From contig CAMPET010000019.1 in assembly GCA_946803715.1 (NCBI GenBank), forward strand, positions 467,702 to 509,887: a stretch of DNA of 42,186 nt. The letters run 5' to 3'. The stretch is from Beroe ovata (taxonomy: Eukaryota; Ctenophora; Nuda; Beroida; Beroidae). Positions within the stretch are counted from its first letter, which is position 1. Every line of letters begins with the position of its first letter. Made by a program: the position numbers and the translations under genes. Of this stretch, positions 1 to 10,752 are shown piece after piece. The notes beneath the pieces are model-generated. The model made no database searches. It had not been told where the DNA came from and saw only the letters and a program-made list of their open reading frames with translations.

Positions 1-78
1 CCCCCCCCCCCCCCGACTGTTACACTATAATGTATGATACGAACCCCACTTTATAAACCCCCTCTCTCTCCCTCTCAG

Positions 79-3000
79 TGATATCAAGTGTAGTGGCGGT
101 AGTGGTTCAGGTGGCGTCGCCTCTCACGCCTCCTCCCCTGCTCCCACCTCATTCACTCCCACCTCCTCTCCATCTGACGTCCCATCCTCGTCCAATGTAT
201 CAGATTATATCAACCGGTTGTCCTTCATTTACGGACTCAGTCGTCCCTCAATGTTCAACCCATACGTCAAGGTAAGATGATTATTTTCAAGACAATGGAC
301 ATGTCTCGAGCACTGAATCAGTTCTCAATGATTTAGATACAATATGAATATCTACATAATATGTTGATTCAAATTGACATTTTCTGCAGGAGGATATATA
401 TATTTACTTCTAAAGCATGCCTCTAGCAATAACTGTTATTGCAATATTCAGGCACCCGGCAAGTCAGGAGGTGACGGTGACAAGAAGGAGCTCCCACCCG
501 GTGCGGATTGTGGAGCTAGACTGGACGGCGCCTCTTCCCCCATACATACCGAGCCCCATCAAAACATCAATAGTATGGAGGTAAAAATGATATAATTCAT
601 TCCTTTTCGAGTGATCTCATGTGAATTTTCCAAAGAAATGAATTTCTTCCGCTAACTTCCAATTCCGGGTTTATATGCCTCGATTATCGCCATGAGCTAA
701 GGTGTTAGCGTGTTTCAAAAAGCACGTGTATCACGTGACCAAATTTGGTGTTTGCACGTGTCTAAGAATCTCTCAGGATCTGGCATAATGAATCCGGTTT
801 CCTGACGCTTGTTTCAGCGAAAATCGCAAACTCCGTACATTATGAGAACTCCCTTATGTGTTTACGCGCTGCTATTATAGCATTTTGTGCGAGACGCGAA
901 ACTGTTTTTGTTTTTAACACACGCCCTATAGATTTGGTGGCACACGTGTTATAGGTTACAGATGCACTAATTACAGGTTACCACGTGCTTACTCCAACAT
1001 TCTTATACCCCTTCTTATAGTCACGTGACACGCTCCGTGCCTCCTGCTCCTTCATAAAATCAACCAATCTCTCCCCTCTCAAGGAAGTTGTCATCAAATA
1101 ATTGGTCCATATTCTTTGCGCGAGCGCGCGGCCATGATTAAAACCCTTCGCGAATTCCAAAATTAATCAAATCTTTGTAAAAAATACTTGAGAGAACGAT
1201 GAAGTTATATAAAATCTTGAGGAGAGAGAGAGTTTTAAACTGCGTTCATGTTATAGTGACCTGAGCGTCGAAGTTGACTCGTCTCTCGCACCTTTTAACA
1301 CACGTTTATATGAAGACTGTTCAACACCTCTTCTCCTCAGTGGGATATATGTTGACATTGTGTCAACAGTAGCGGAGCTACTGAAATATACGCTTGTTAC
1401 CAAATAGTGCCATCACGTGGGCACTATGTCGGGATACGAATGTTACGCTTTACTGCAAAATTCTGTAGGGCGTGTTTTAGTAATGTGTGCGCGTGCGAAC
1501 GAATTTCGAATTATGCGAGCGCCGAATTTTGTATGTCATGACATGGAAATTCGTCCTCTAATAGCCTGTGTCTATTGAGGGTGATGGGAAGAGTTATAGT
1601 AATGAGGATAGAAGAAGATGGGAAGAGGATAGAATAGCCATTTCTATGACATTTGAGTGATACAATTATAGTCCAATCCAACATCCGTGTCCAATATATC
1701 TCACACTGCCTCCTTTCTTGACACAGCTCTCTTGACACCACTCTCTCGCACCACAGGTTGACACCCCAAACACCACGATGGAGCAGGCGCCAGCAGAGGA
1801 TGATATCAACATTGTGGACGACGTGGACGATCACATGGAAAATATGGACAAAAGGACAGAGCGTGATGAAATGTCCCCATCGTTACTAGGCAACGATCAG
1901 AGTTTGAAGGTTTGATTTACACTTCCAGCTCTATAATTTTGATCTGATAGTCAATCGTATTTTTAGTAATTAGTAATTTGTAAAACAACGCTGTTATTTT
2001 AAGTCTGAGTGTTCCTCGCCAAGGTCTATAATAGTTGGAAAAATCGTTATTAAATATTTCCTTTCTCGATATACATGGTCTCCCAAATTTAATTGTGTTT
2101 GTGGTAATTTCGTCTATTTCAAACTAAAATATCTGCTTCTGCAGCTGCGGTAATATGGAATTTACCCCGATATTGGCAAATTACAAATCCTAAGTTGACT
2201 CACGCTTACCCCACGCAGAACACAGTGACGTCAGGAGAGAGCAACACTGACGTCAGAGTTGGGGGTTTAACCCCTCCCTCCTCCATTTTCTCCTCACCCC
2301 ACACAACCCCCATCGCTCCCGTCCCTCTCAACATGTCGCCAGCTGCCATGCAGGAGAAAATACAAGCTTCCCTCGCCGCCAACGGATTCGTCGATCCCAC
2401 GGTAAGTGACGGGGCATAAACACGTGACATGATGTCACGTGACTTGATTAACACGTGACTTTGTGACACGTGATCAATGACCAAGTATAATTCATGCTTG
2501 TTTTGCCAGATGTTAACCATATATGTTATGCTAAGTGAATTCTCATCTGGAATGTGCACACTTGTTCATTCCTCAGTATGTGGAGCTTTGATCACACTCA
2601 CAGCGCACCTTCCCAATGGCACCTTGTCACCTTGTTAGGGAGGCGCCAATATTAACACCTTCCACACCACCCACACCGAAAAACTATTGTCCTATCCTAA
2701 ATAGTGTGTAGCACCATTAAATAGGAATACCTTGATTTCACAGCAGCTGCTGCTCAACTATACTTTTTGGGATTTTCCAATACAATCGGTTTCCACTCTT
2801 CTCACCTCAGTGTTACTGTATAAGTATGTGTCTGTCTGTGTGTGTCTGTCTGTGTGTGTGTGTGTCTGTGTCTGTGTGTGTGTCTGTGTGTCTGTGTCTG
2901 TGTCTGTGTGTGTTGGTGTGTCTAAACAAAGGATTTTCGCATCACAATGAGTTCTTCTTATGGGTGGTTTCGGGAGACAATTGGAACTGGTATCGTCTAT

Positions 3001-5324
3001 GGAAAAGGAGAAATGGTGGATTTAGCAAAACGCCGGGTTCATCCCGACACAATATTCAACATCCTCTCATTTTCAGGTTCAATATGAACTACAAAAGTTG
3101 TTGATCAGTGCAGCTATGAGTCAGCAGGGCAACCTTCCCGCCTTCACTCCCCCTCTCCTCGCTACCAAAGAGGGGAGCGACCCTAGGTTAGTGCACAGGG
3201 AATTGGGTCGGTCGTGTTTCGATTCTTAGGTCCAGAATACTGAATAGCATTCCTCAAAGCTCAGGGGCCGTAGCTCAGGTGTGGCCTAATTTCTGTATTT
3301 GTGTTTCCAGGTCTGATATTCCAGTAATGATTCCCTCCACCGGATCGTTTTTCGACAAGAGAGAATACAATTGTCAGCACTGTGACGCCACATTCAGCTA
3401 CGGGAGTAAGGTGAGCCATCATGCCACCCCGATTGAGTGCACCACAACCCCCCCTCCCTCCCATTCGATCACAACCTCATCACACCCTCCCTATCACACT
3501 CTCACTCATCACATCCTCACACCTCCTTATCGCACGCCCAGTTCTCACACACACACAGTTCTCTCACACAGTCTATGCCCGCAGCTGCGAGCCCACTTGG
3601 TCTGTGTTCACAGTATCAAATCATACCAGTGTCGGCAGTGCCGTAAGAGTTTCCTCGACAAGGAGGAGTACGAGAAGCACCTCGACCTGCACCCGCAACG
3701 CAAGTTTCAGTGTGACAAGTGCCCGTCAAGCTTTGACAAACAACACCAGGTACAGCACTGCTCTATCCTCCCCAACTCAATCCTCCCCAACTCAATCCTC
3801 CCCAACTCTATCCTCCCCAACTCTATCCTCCCCTACTCTATCCTCTCCAACTCTTTCCTCCCCAACTCAATCCTCACAAACTCTATCCTCCCAAACTCAA
3901 TCCTCCCTGACTCATTCCCCTCCCTCTCTCTAACTCTCCCTCTCTCTTCCTCAGCTATCACTCCACTATCGGTCCCACACAAACGAGAAACCGTACCGGT
4001 GTCAAATCTGCCAGCGCCAATTCGCCGTCAACGACGCCCTCATACGCCACATGCGTATCCACACGGGGGAACGGCCGTATGCGTGCCAAGTTTGCGGGAA
4101 GCGTTTTGCACAGAAAAGCGGACTCACCTACCATTCCTACCTTCATACAGGTGTGTTTGTGAGTGTCACTCTGTGTGCGTGAGTGTGTGAGAGTGTGTGA
4201 GTGTTCCACGTGAGTTTTATACCAGCTTCGGCCACAGTGTGTAAATGAGGAATGAACCTCACGGATATCTGGAATATGAACTGAGTGCTGATTGATGAAC
4301 ACTGTTACAACCCAGGTAACAGACCGTACAAGTGCACGACATGCGGGCAGGGCTTCGTGCACAGACAAGCACTCAAGCAGCATCTCATGAAGAACCATCT
4401 CAACGAACAAGTTGGACGCATCCTCAACTCAAACAACAACAACAACCCAGTCCCATTCAATCCTGCACAGGTAAATAGAAATGAGTTGTAATTCTGCCGA
4501 TGAGTGTTTTTCTGTCAATCAACAGTATCTCGTGACGTCCTAAAATATTGATTTGGATCATGCTTGAACCCATTGGCTCACTGTTCATCCTGGAATGTGA
4601 TTCCTGCACACTGAATTCCTGCCGCACACCACTGATTCCAGATCCATAAAATTCATGGAAAGAGCTGCGCTTGACCGAGAAAATTTGATTTGAAACCGGA
4701 CCTTTTTTCCAATTTTCCACATCGTACAACTCTCAAATATTCAATCAAAAAACGGCATATCTTATATTGGGAGCGGCATATTATTCCGAAACATAATGAG
4801 ATTTCTGTTAAAAGAGAGAGAGGGATTCTTCCCATGTGCTGGTCCAATTAGATTAGGAGCCATTTTTAGAGCAAGTCTGTGCCTTCTCAGGGTGACTTTT
4901 TGAGTATAGTTTTTCACCGCAATCACTGAGAAAATCGCAAAAAGGGGGGGGGGACGGTTACATCCTACTTAGGATCTGTTCGTAACGGTTTGAGAAACTG
5001 TAACGGACAAAGTTTTTATTGATATGTTTTAAGTGTGACCTAATCCATTCCCAAATTCAGACATCCAGCGGAGTGTCTTGGGACAAGGATTCACTCGTGA
5101 CAGCCGAGGCCATGAAACGAGCCTTCCCTTGGGAGTCCAAGGAACAACCGACATCAACTCCCTTCAAAATAGAAGGTAACCAAGCAGGCACCTGCAATAA
5201 CCTGTCATACTACACTGTCTTTAGGCTATGTTGTGAAACCAATGATCACAGCGATGTACACTGTTTTCATTGAACGAACATGTTTACAGATTCTGACTTG
5301 AGATTCACAGGAATTGCATCTTGA
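79..5324 (+). CDS. Six-finger C2H2 zinc-finger protein, 5' end outside window
   Basis: Likely nuclear DNA-binding regulator. Exons by GT-AG sites: 79-271, 452-580, 1757-1909, 2219-2401, 3077-3186, 3311-3410, 3585-3749, 3955-4150, 4316-4470, 5061-5175, 5290-5324. Phases join throughout and give about 510 visible residues. The first exon opens with one base of a split codon, so the start lies upstream. The N-terminal part is Ser/Pro-rich and acidic. Six C2H2 fingers follow: YNCQHC, YQCRQC, FQCDKC, YRCQIC, YACQVC and YKCTTC, each with a paired His. Linkers between fingers 3-6 are TGERPY-like, which is typical of DNA binding. A short Asn run and a Ser/Thr-rich tail follow. The last 35-nt exon is the weakest part of the model. 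I cannot assign an orthologue because the fingers are generic. Confidence 0.85.
581..1756. other. Long intron with dispersed CACGTG sites
   Basis: This 1.2-kb intron of the zinc-finger gene holds no exon I can support. It contains several CACGTG palindromes, for example near 723, 733, 756, 980, 1021 and 1413. The short open frames on both strands have no recognisable motifs. Confidence 0.5.
2421..2472. repeat. Four CACGTG palindromes at 15-16 nt spacing
   Basis: CACGTG occurs at 2421, 2436, 2452 and 2467, mostly as CACGTGA(C/T), just after the donor site of a zinc-finger gene intron. The core is the canonical E-box bound by bHLH-ZIP factors. A regulatory role here is inference only. Confidence 0.6.
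2826..2925. repeat. TG/TCTG microsatellite
   Basis: An interrupted run of TG with TCTG variants lies in an intron of the zinc-finger gene. Its translated Val/Cys or Ser/Val runs are not coding. Confidence 0.9.
3763..3912. repeat. 15-bp tandem repeat, ten copies, intronic
   Basis: About ten copies of a CTATCCTCCCCAACT-like unit fill most of the 205-nt intron between zinc-finger exons ending at 3749 and starting at 3955. The copies alternate CAATCC and CTATCC, and the unit length (15) keeps a frame open as an artefactual pentapeptide repeat. The array also supplies a long polypyrimidine tract before the next acceptor. Confidence 0.9.
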
Positions 5325-6261
5325 AGAACGCCAATGAGCAGTGCGCAGAGAAAAACTGCAGTGATCTGGATAGAATAGGTGAGAAGCAGCAAAATGGAGA
5401 TCGCATCAGAGGGACATTTGAAGTTTATGATGGTACCAAGGTATACGATTTTTGTTTGATTGTTTTATGGAATATTTCGATGATAATAATAAACTAGGTT
5501 AATCGTGTGTGATGAAAAATATCTGCTTATATTCTTACTTATTACTCCTTTATCAACGAAACCATCCTTCTCTCAACCAAAGACAGATTGCCAATGCTTA
5601 GGGTACGCAGTAATCTGTATCAATTCATCAAATAATTATGTTGATTTAAATAATTTAATTTCACCAATTTAAGTTATTCTTGCAATTGCAGTTGCATGGT
5701 TTTTAAGCTTATGGAGATACTAACTAGTTAATGCTCTTTGCTACTATAGAATTACTATTAGAATATCACAGAAATAAACAAACGCATAGCAGTTAACACT
5801 AACAGTCCGATGCACTTGCAGACTTTGCTAAATGATCAGTGTTTGAAAGCCTGTTGTGCGTCTCAATGGTTGAATAATTACACGTGATTATTGATAGCTA
5901 CACGTCATTTTTGATATTTACATGTGATTATTGATAGCTATCCAAAAAATGGATCCCTGTGAGCAAGTTTTTCCTGTTTTCTGGAGTGATCTTGTTAAAC
6001 GTCACTCATTTTTTGATTATACTAACCCATTGAAAGAGTGAATTACTGCATACAGATACTGTGGAATTAATCATGGCAATGAGTTCGATATTATGAATGC
6101 TATAGTTAAGGTAAAAACTGAATGAATTCATCTAAGTTGAATCTTTGTGCAGTGCTACTACTTCTCCCGTCTCGTAGGACATAGGATTACTCCCTCCCTA
6201 GCTGGCGGGATTTTATCCCTGGCAAGGAATTAATATTGCTGTAAATAAGTTTGCGCCGCGT

Positions 6262-6338
6262 TTGCCGAATGTTATCTGTCCACTGTTACTTGCGCGCGGC
6301 GCGCGCGCAAGAAACAGTGGACAGATAACATCCGGCAA
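6262..6338. repeat. GC-centred palindrome, copy 1
   Basis: An inverted repeat of roughly 37-nt arms. TTGCCGAATGTTATCTGTCC leads into CACTGTTACTTGCGCGCG, and the right arm mirrors it, ending in ACATCCGGCAA. The centre is (GC)n. Arms of the same wording recur near 20093-20165 and 40560-40600. No open frame or transposase is visible, so it resembles a non-autonomous foldback or MITE-like element. Confidence 0.8.
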
Positions 6339-6387
6339 GCGCGCGTGCAATGCAAAACGAAATTCTCGACAGGGTCTACCTTGGATT

Positions 6388-6440
6388 GAGAATAAGTTTG
6401 CGCCGCTGGCCGCGCGCGCAAAACGAAATTCTCGACTGCA
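6388..6440. repeat. GAGAATAAGTTTGCGC short inverted element
   Basis: GAGAATAAGTTTGCGCC is followed within 35 nt by GCGCGCAAAACGAAATTCTC, an imperfect inverted repeat around a GC-rich centre. Related copies lie at 19968-20014 and, inverted, at 20376-20420. A single right half (CAAAACGAAATTCTCGAC) lies near 6353. Confidence 0.7.
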
Positions 6441-6450
6441 GGGTCTTAGG

Positions 6451-6523
6451 TTGTCAGATTTTATCTGACCTCTGTTTCTCGCGCGCGCGCGAGAAACAGA
6501 GATCTGCAGATAAAATCTGACAA
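6451..6523. repeat. GC-centred palindrome, copy 2
   Basis: The left arm TTGTCAGATTTTATCTGACC plus TCTGTTTCTCGCGCGC is mirrored by GAGAAACAGAG plus TAAAATCTGACAA around a (CG)n centre. The arm core (C)TGTTTCT(C/T)GCGCGC is shared with the other GC-centred palindromes in this window. It is followed by GGTCTATCATCGATCGACAA, which recurs at about 20013-20034. Confidence 0.8.
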
Positions 6524-6637
6524 GGTCTATCATCGATCGACAAACTAGTAATACAAGAAACCAATTGCATTGGACGACAGTACGCGCAAAAAATTTGCGT
6601 CGTGCGCACGCGCAGTGCATCACTGCCAGTACTGATC

Positions 6638-6725
6638 AATTAAAAAATCAAATAAAATAGTATAGAGTGCGCGGCACACGATCGTCTCGCCGCGCACTCT
6701 ATGCTATTTTACTTATTTTTTAATT
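6638..6725. repeat. 88-bp near-perfect hairpin
   Basis: The left arm runs 6638-6675 and the right arm 6689-6725, with only two or three mismatches and one indel. The ends are AATTAAAAAATC / ATTTTTTAATT, and the inner arm is TATAGAGTGCGCGGC / GCCGCGCACTCTAT around a 13-nt loop. It has no coding content. The shape fits a MITE-like insertion or a cruciform-forming site. Confidence 0.85.
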
Positions 6726-7162
6726 TCAGCAAGTTTTTTGGTGATCGAAGAAGAGGAGCCCGCATCTCGTGAAAACCAGCTGTCAAATAATTTTCATTCT
6801 TATTTAGCCCTGTATACTGCAAAGTGTATTTTTAGGCATCAACATGAACAGTCAGCAGGAGCTCATACATTTTATTCATCAGAACATTTTATTCATTCCT
6901 TTGGGTGGCAATCAGGTGCATCAGAATGAAAATTTCTATGCTGTTCCACGATTTACCACAAGTAAGGTTTTAAGGCAATTGTTAAGCATCATCTGATCAA
7001 GGTTATAATTATCATTCTGATGTTGTTCTGATACTCTTCATAAGGTGAAACTTTTTATAAGTTGAATTCATGACAAGCTTTCCCCCTAACATAATGTTGC
7101 CACATCTGTATTATATTTCAAGATTCTTTAAACAGAGCTCACTCCATTTGCATTTCTAGAAC

Positions 7163-7801
7163 ATGACTCAGCAAGCAGCTGTCCTTCAGAGTTGTAACAA
7201 TGAGCTTGTGAAATGCATTGAAGATCTCTGCAATAAAAGGGATGCTCTTCAAAGGGACATAACTACAGAAGAGGAGGAAAAGAACAAGTTACAAAATGAC
7301 ATTCGTGTTTTGAGTGAAAGGTATTATTCTTTTTGCAATTTTATGTGCAATTTTATGTCATGAAAATGAATAGTAGCTCAATCATGGAGGTCAAAAATAA
7401 ATTCATGTGAACTATTTCAAAACTCCCTTTTCTCATGAAATTGACATTCTCTCAATTTCCAAATTCTCTAATCTGCTATATGCCATCCATTATTCTGGTC
7501 ATGGTCAATGAAAGTATAACCCCCTGGTGATACCCATAATTTAGTACTACCATCGTTCACTAGGCCTAGGTATTTTACATAAGCATCATAGAATAGAGCC
7601 ACATGACGTCTGATATCTCCTAGGCTGGCAAAGATCAACGAGTCACTGGCCAAGAAAATCACAACTAGGAATGAATATGACAAGACCATTTCTGAGACAG
7701 AGAATGCATACATGAAGATTCTGGAGAGCAGCCAGAGTCTCCTGCAAGTGTTGAAGCGTGAAGCAACGTCCCTTAAACCATCCCCAAAACCAGATTCATA
7801 G
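7163..7801 (+). CDS. SSNA1: Microtubule-binding centriolar/ciliary protein SSNA1 (NA14)
   Basis: Two exons, 7163-7320 and 7624-7801, joined as AG|G (Arg), give 111 residues against about 119 in human. The start is clear: [20 protein letters not shown] matches the family N-terminus. The rest is one long coiled coil containing the conserved [12 protein letters not shown] and [17 protein letters not shown] stretches and ending [15 protein letters not shown]. In other organisms SSNA1/DIP13 forms fibrils on microtubules, sits at centrioles and basal bodies and promotes microtubule branching. An AATAAA lies about 195 nt past the stop (near 7996). Confidence 0.95.
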
Positions 7802-8175
7802 ACAGATCAGTGTTAATCATCCTATTTGTAATCAGTATTCATCCCTCATGCAACTTGGCACATAGCTAGAATGTAGGAACTAGGTATACATTGGTCTCAG
7901 CTAACCACATGCTGAATATGTTATTCCCTGTGTTATTCAGATGTGTCACTATCATGGCATGAGATCTGCGATTTTATGCAAATGTTAATTCTGTAAATAA
8001 ACTACTTACACAAGAAATTTCATCAGAAACGACTCTTCTCTACTGTGTTGCAATTGTGAAACAACGATAATCTAAAGACATGTACTTGCAATTGCATAAA
8101 CGTGATACAATCTTATACCATTTAGATCCTAATTATTGTAATCACTCTATCACCACTAGACTCAATGTAACCACC

Positions 8176-9338
8176 ATGGTTTCGGTTCTGTTTCATCTGT
8201 TTGCTGCTGCATACCACTCATTTGCTCTGATCTACCCGTACTACTATGATATCCTTCAAGCAGACATTCACAAGGGATTTGGGGGCAGACTCAAGTTTCT
8301 AACTATCTGGGGGCACCTGATACAGGTAATTACCCCCATCTAAAGAACGTGGGAACAGTCCCAATCCCTTTGTTTGGTCAACATTGTTTTCCCTCGCAGG
8401 TTGGGTACTTTATTTTCGCAGCTCTCGTGGATCTGTACAACTTGACCCGGCCCTCGCCATGCCCAACACTCAAGAGGTTTGATAGTTTGATAGTACTCAA
8501 GTGCGTAGATTGCAGAATAACTCATGTTATAACCCATTTTTGTACATTTTATGACCGATTAGGGACCTAGCACGTCATACCAATTACATAATTAGAGAGC
8601 CGCATGTAACAAATGATATCGCAACAATGAATTTTGATAACATCATATAAATCGTTAAAAAATCCATACTAAAAATCCCAAATGAACGAAACAACAATTC
8701 CAGAGTCCGAGATTGGTGGTTTTCCACCCTCGTGTTCCCTATATCTCTCCTCGTGTTTATTCTGTTCTGGGGGATCTACTCCGTGAAGAAGGACCTTATC
8801 ATACCGAAACACTTGGAGAATCTTCTCGATCCGACCTATAATCACATGGTAATTAGTTAATTGGATTAATCAGTTGAATTAATTAATTGAATGAATTCAA
8901 ACAGCAGGTAATAGTTTCCACTTATCCGTGTTTTGTAACCGTGTAGAAATTCAACTCACTTTCAAAACATACCTTACTGCAATGTCTAAAGCTCTAACTA
9001 CATGTTCGTTTTCATCTGTACAACTGTATTATTACCAGATTCACACGTACATCATATTGTGGTCTCTAGTTGAACCCCTGGTAACAACCATCGCCATTCC
9101 AAAGAAACGGCTCGGGCTGTTATTCATTGCTTGTTTCGCGGCAGCTTACACCATTTGGTCCTACATCCTTTACATGAAGCTAGGTCGATGGGTTTATCCT
9201 ATATTGAATGCACTTACCGACTTTCAACGGGTACTCTTCATTTTTGCTTCTTATCTGCTCGTTTTCTGTATCTTCCTCCTGACAAGAGAGTATCAGAAAA
9301 AGTTTGGAAAAAAGGAAAGTGCCGACAAAACTGAATGA
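8176..9338 (+). CDS. AIG1/ADTRP-family integral membrane hydrolase
   Basis: Exons 8176-8325, 8400-8476, 8704-8848 and 9039-9338 give 223 residues, close to the 230-245 usual for the family. I chose ATG 8176 because it has a strong ACCACCATGG context and starts at the family's normal first helix; an in-frame ATG at 8080 would add 32 polar residues. There are about six hydrophobic segments. The family uses a membrane-embedded threonine nucleophile and a histidine to hydrolyse fatty-acid esters of hydroxy fatty acids. Thr43 is present in GGRLKFLTIWGHL, and His123/His126 lie in PTYNHMIHTY. The C-terminus is Lys-rich (KKFGKKES). AIG1 and ADTRP cannot be separated by eye. Confidence 0.9.
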
Positions 9339-9663
9339 ATTAATGAAACTCGCGTCTTTGTTATTATGTGATTTTATCACTAACCTTATAATGCAGGAAG
9401 CATCTAATTTTTATTCTTTTGTCGTAATAATTCACTACTGTATAAGATTTCATATCGCACCGAGCTAAACTTTTCATTTTTGTTTCTATAAATCACTTGA
9501 TTCTTCCAATTTTTGTGTTCGATTTTTGTAATAACCATTTTAGCAAATCTGAAACTCTCTCAACTGTCTTGTTTGATTCGTTAGAAATGATGGTAACTGC
9601 ATTTTACATCAGGTATGATACTATGAAATACCTAATCATTGACTCACACATACCACTTCTCTT
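9339..9663. other. Convergent intergenic gap
   Basis: AT-rich sequence between the AIG1-like gene (+) and the secreted-protein gene (-). It should hold both 3' UTRs. Nothing else is seen. Confidence 0.5.
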
Positions 9664-10752
9664 CTAGCTGTGTACATGTGATGGAAGACTGCGTTCTTGA
9701 TGTTTCTGCTTCAGTGCTTCGTCTTCTACAGGTACATGCGGCACCTAAGCGGCACTTACTTGCCACTTACTACATTCCACATAAATACGTTCCACATAAA
9801 TAAGTGAGATGCATATCTGAGTTGCAATTTTGGCAAAACTTGTGCGCGGCTAAGTTTTCTCAAGGCACATACGTTGCGAATAAGCAGTATTACTGTTGTA
9901 GTCTTATTCATTTGTGTTTATCAACTTACTTGCTGGTTAATGAGAGTGAAGAGGTTAAGCTTACTAAATAATCTGCCTGCATGAACTTACTAACCTGACG
10001 CGTTATGTGACAAACCTGCGAATTCGTAGTAATAAGCCGACACATTGTCTACATTCACAAACTGGAATGTGGTCGTCTGAATGTTCCAATGCGTTCTACA
10101 ATCACCGTCTCCAGACGTCATGAAATTGTACTCATCAATGACGATACCGTTATATGTTATGATTACGGAATCCGCTGTCTTCTGAAACGTCCATATTTGC
10201 ACGGGACCCTCTTCAAACTTCTCAGTTATGTCATTCCGGCAATACCCGATGTCGTAGGTCATCATATTTTCTCCAAAACTGAAGTCTATTCCCGCACCGT
10301 TTCCCACATTGTCGAGAAAGCGAATCCAAAGTGTAAGGTCTCCGCTCAAATTAATGTCTTCTACTCCCTTGACTACCATCATGGGGTTGACTGAACTCTT
10401 GAGTGGGATATCAATATTGCCGATTGATAAGTCTGCGTTTACTTTTTCCCAGCCTAGTAGGGAACATCATTTTATTCCCGACTGTTTTTCTATCCTATAG
10501 CCAGAAATTTCATGTATATAACGAGGCACTGTAGTATGAGTTGGAACAGTGGGGTGTTTTGTGGCATGGGAGATCTAGAATTCGGAATACCTGATAACGC
10601 ACTGATGCTGCATTTGTGCGTTATCAGATATTGCGAATCATTGGTCACTCTCAACTCTGGTATGTGTATAGAAATTACATTTTTGCATGGTGTTTTCTGT
10701 GGTACAAACCTGCTTCTGTGGACTGGAACAAGATAATTATCACTATGAACAT
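9664..10752 (-). CDS. Small secreted protein, unknown family
   Basis: Exons in order: 10752-10710, 10453-10016, 9725-9664. Phases match (1/1) and the sum is 543 nt, giving 180 residues. The first exon is essentially a signal peptide (MFIVIIILFQSTEA). The large exon encodes one beta-rich domain of about 146 residues starting WEKVNADLSIGNIDIP, with GDLTLWIRF, IDFSFGENMMTYDIGYC, VQIWTFQKT, IITYNGIVID, GDGDCRTHW and VSAYYYEFA. Two cysteines could pair. A charged 20-residue tail ends the protein. The Trp-x-Phe-x-Lys-Thr ... Tyr-Asn-Gly pattern resembles extracellular beta-sandwich domains, but I do not recognise the family. Confidence 0.65.

Larger units (their letters stand above)
5325..7162. other. 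Gene-poor spacer between zinc-finger gene and SSNA1
   Basis: No gene is supported here. The left part (to about 6200) is AT-rich. An open stretch at 5311-5451 does not join the zinc-finger gene in phase. From 6240 to 6725 lie three large palindromes, annotated separately. Confidence 0.6.

Noticed and set aside
3264-3290. GGGGCCGTAGCTCAGGT resembling a tRNA D-arm region
   Set aside because: No anticodon stem or TPsiC arm follows, and it lies in an intron.
3421-3933. Open frames with NSILP / SSPTQ pentapeptide repeats
   Set aside because: They translate the intronic 15-bp tandem array; zinc-finger exons flank it with good splice sites.
5311-5451. Open stretch after the zinc-finger stop, reading NCILKNANEQCAEKNC
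   Set aside because: Cannot be joined in phase to the previous exon and has no start codon or continuation.
6213-6639. Arg/Ala-rich frames over the first palindrome cluster
   Set aside because: Compositional frames in GC-rich inverted repeats; the same applies at 19779-20364 and 40450-40860.
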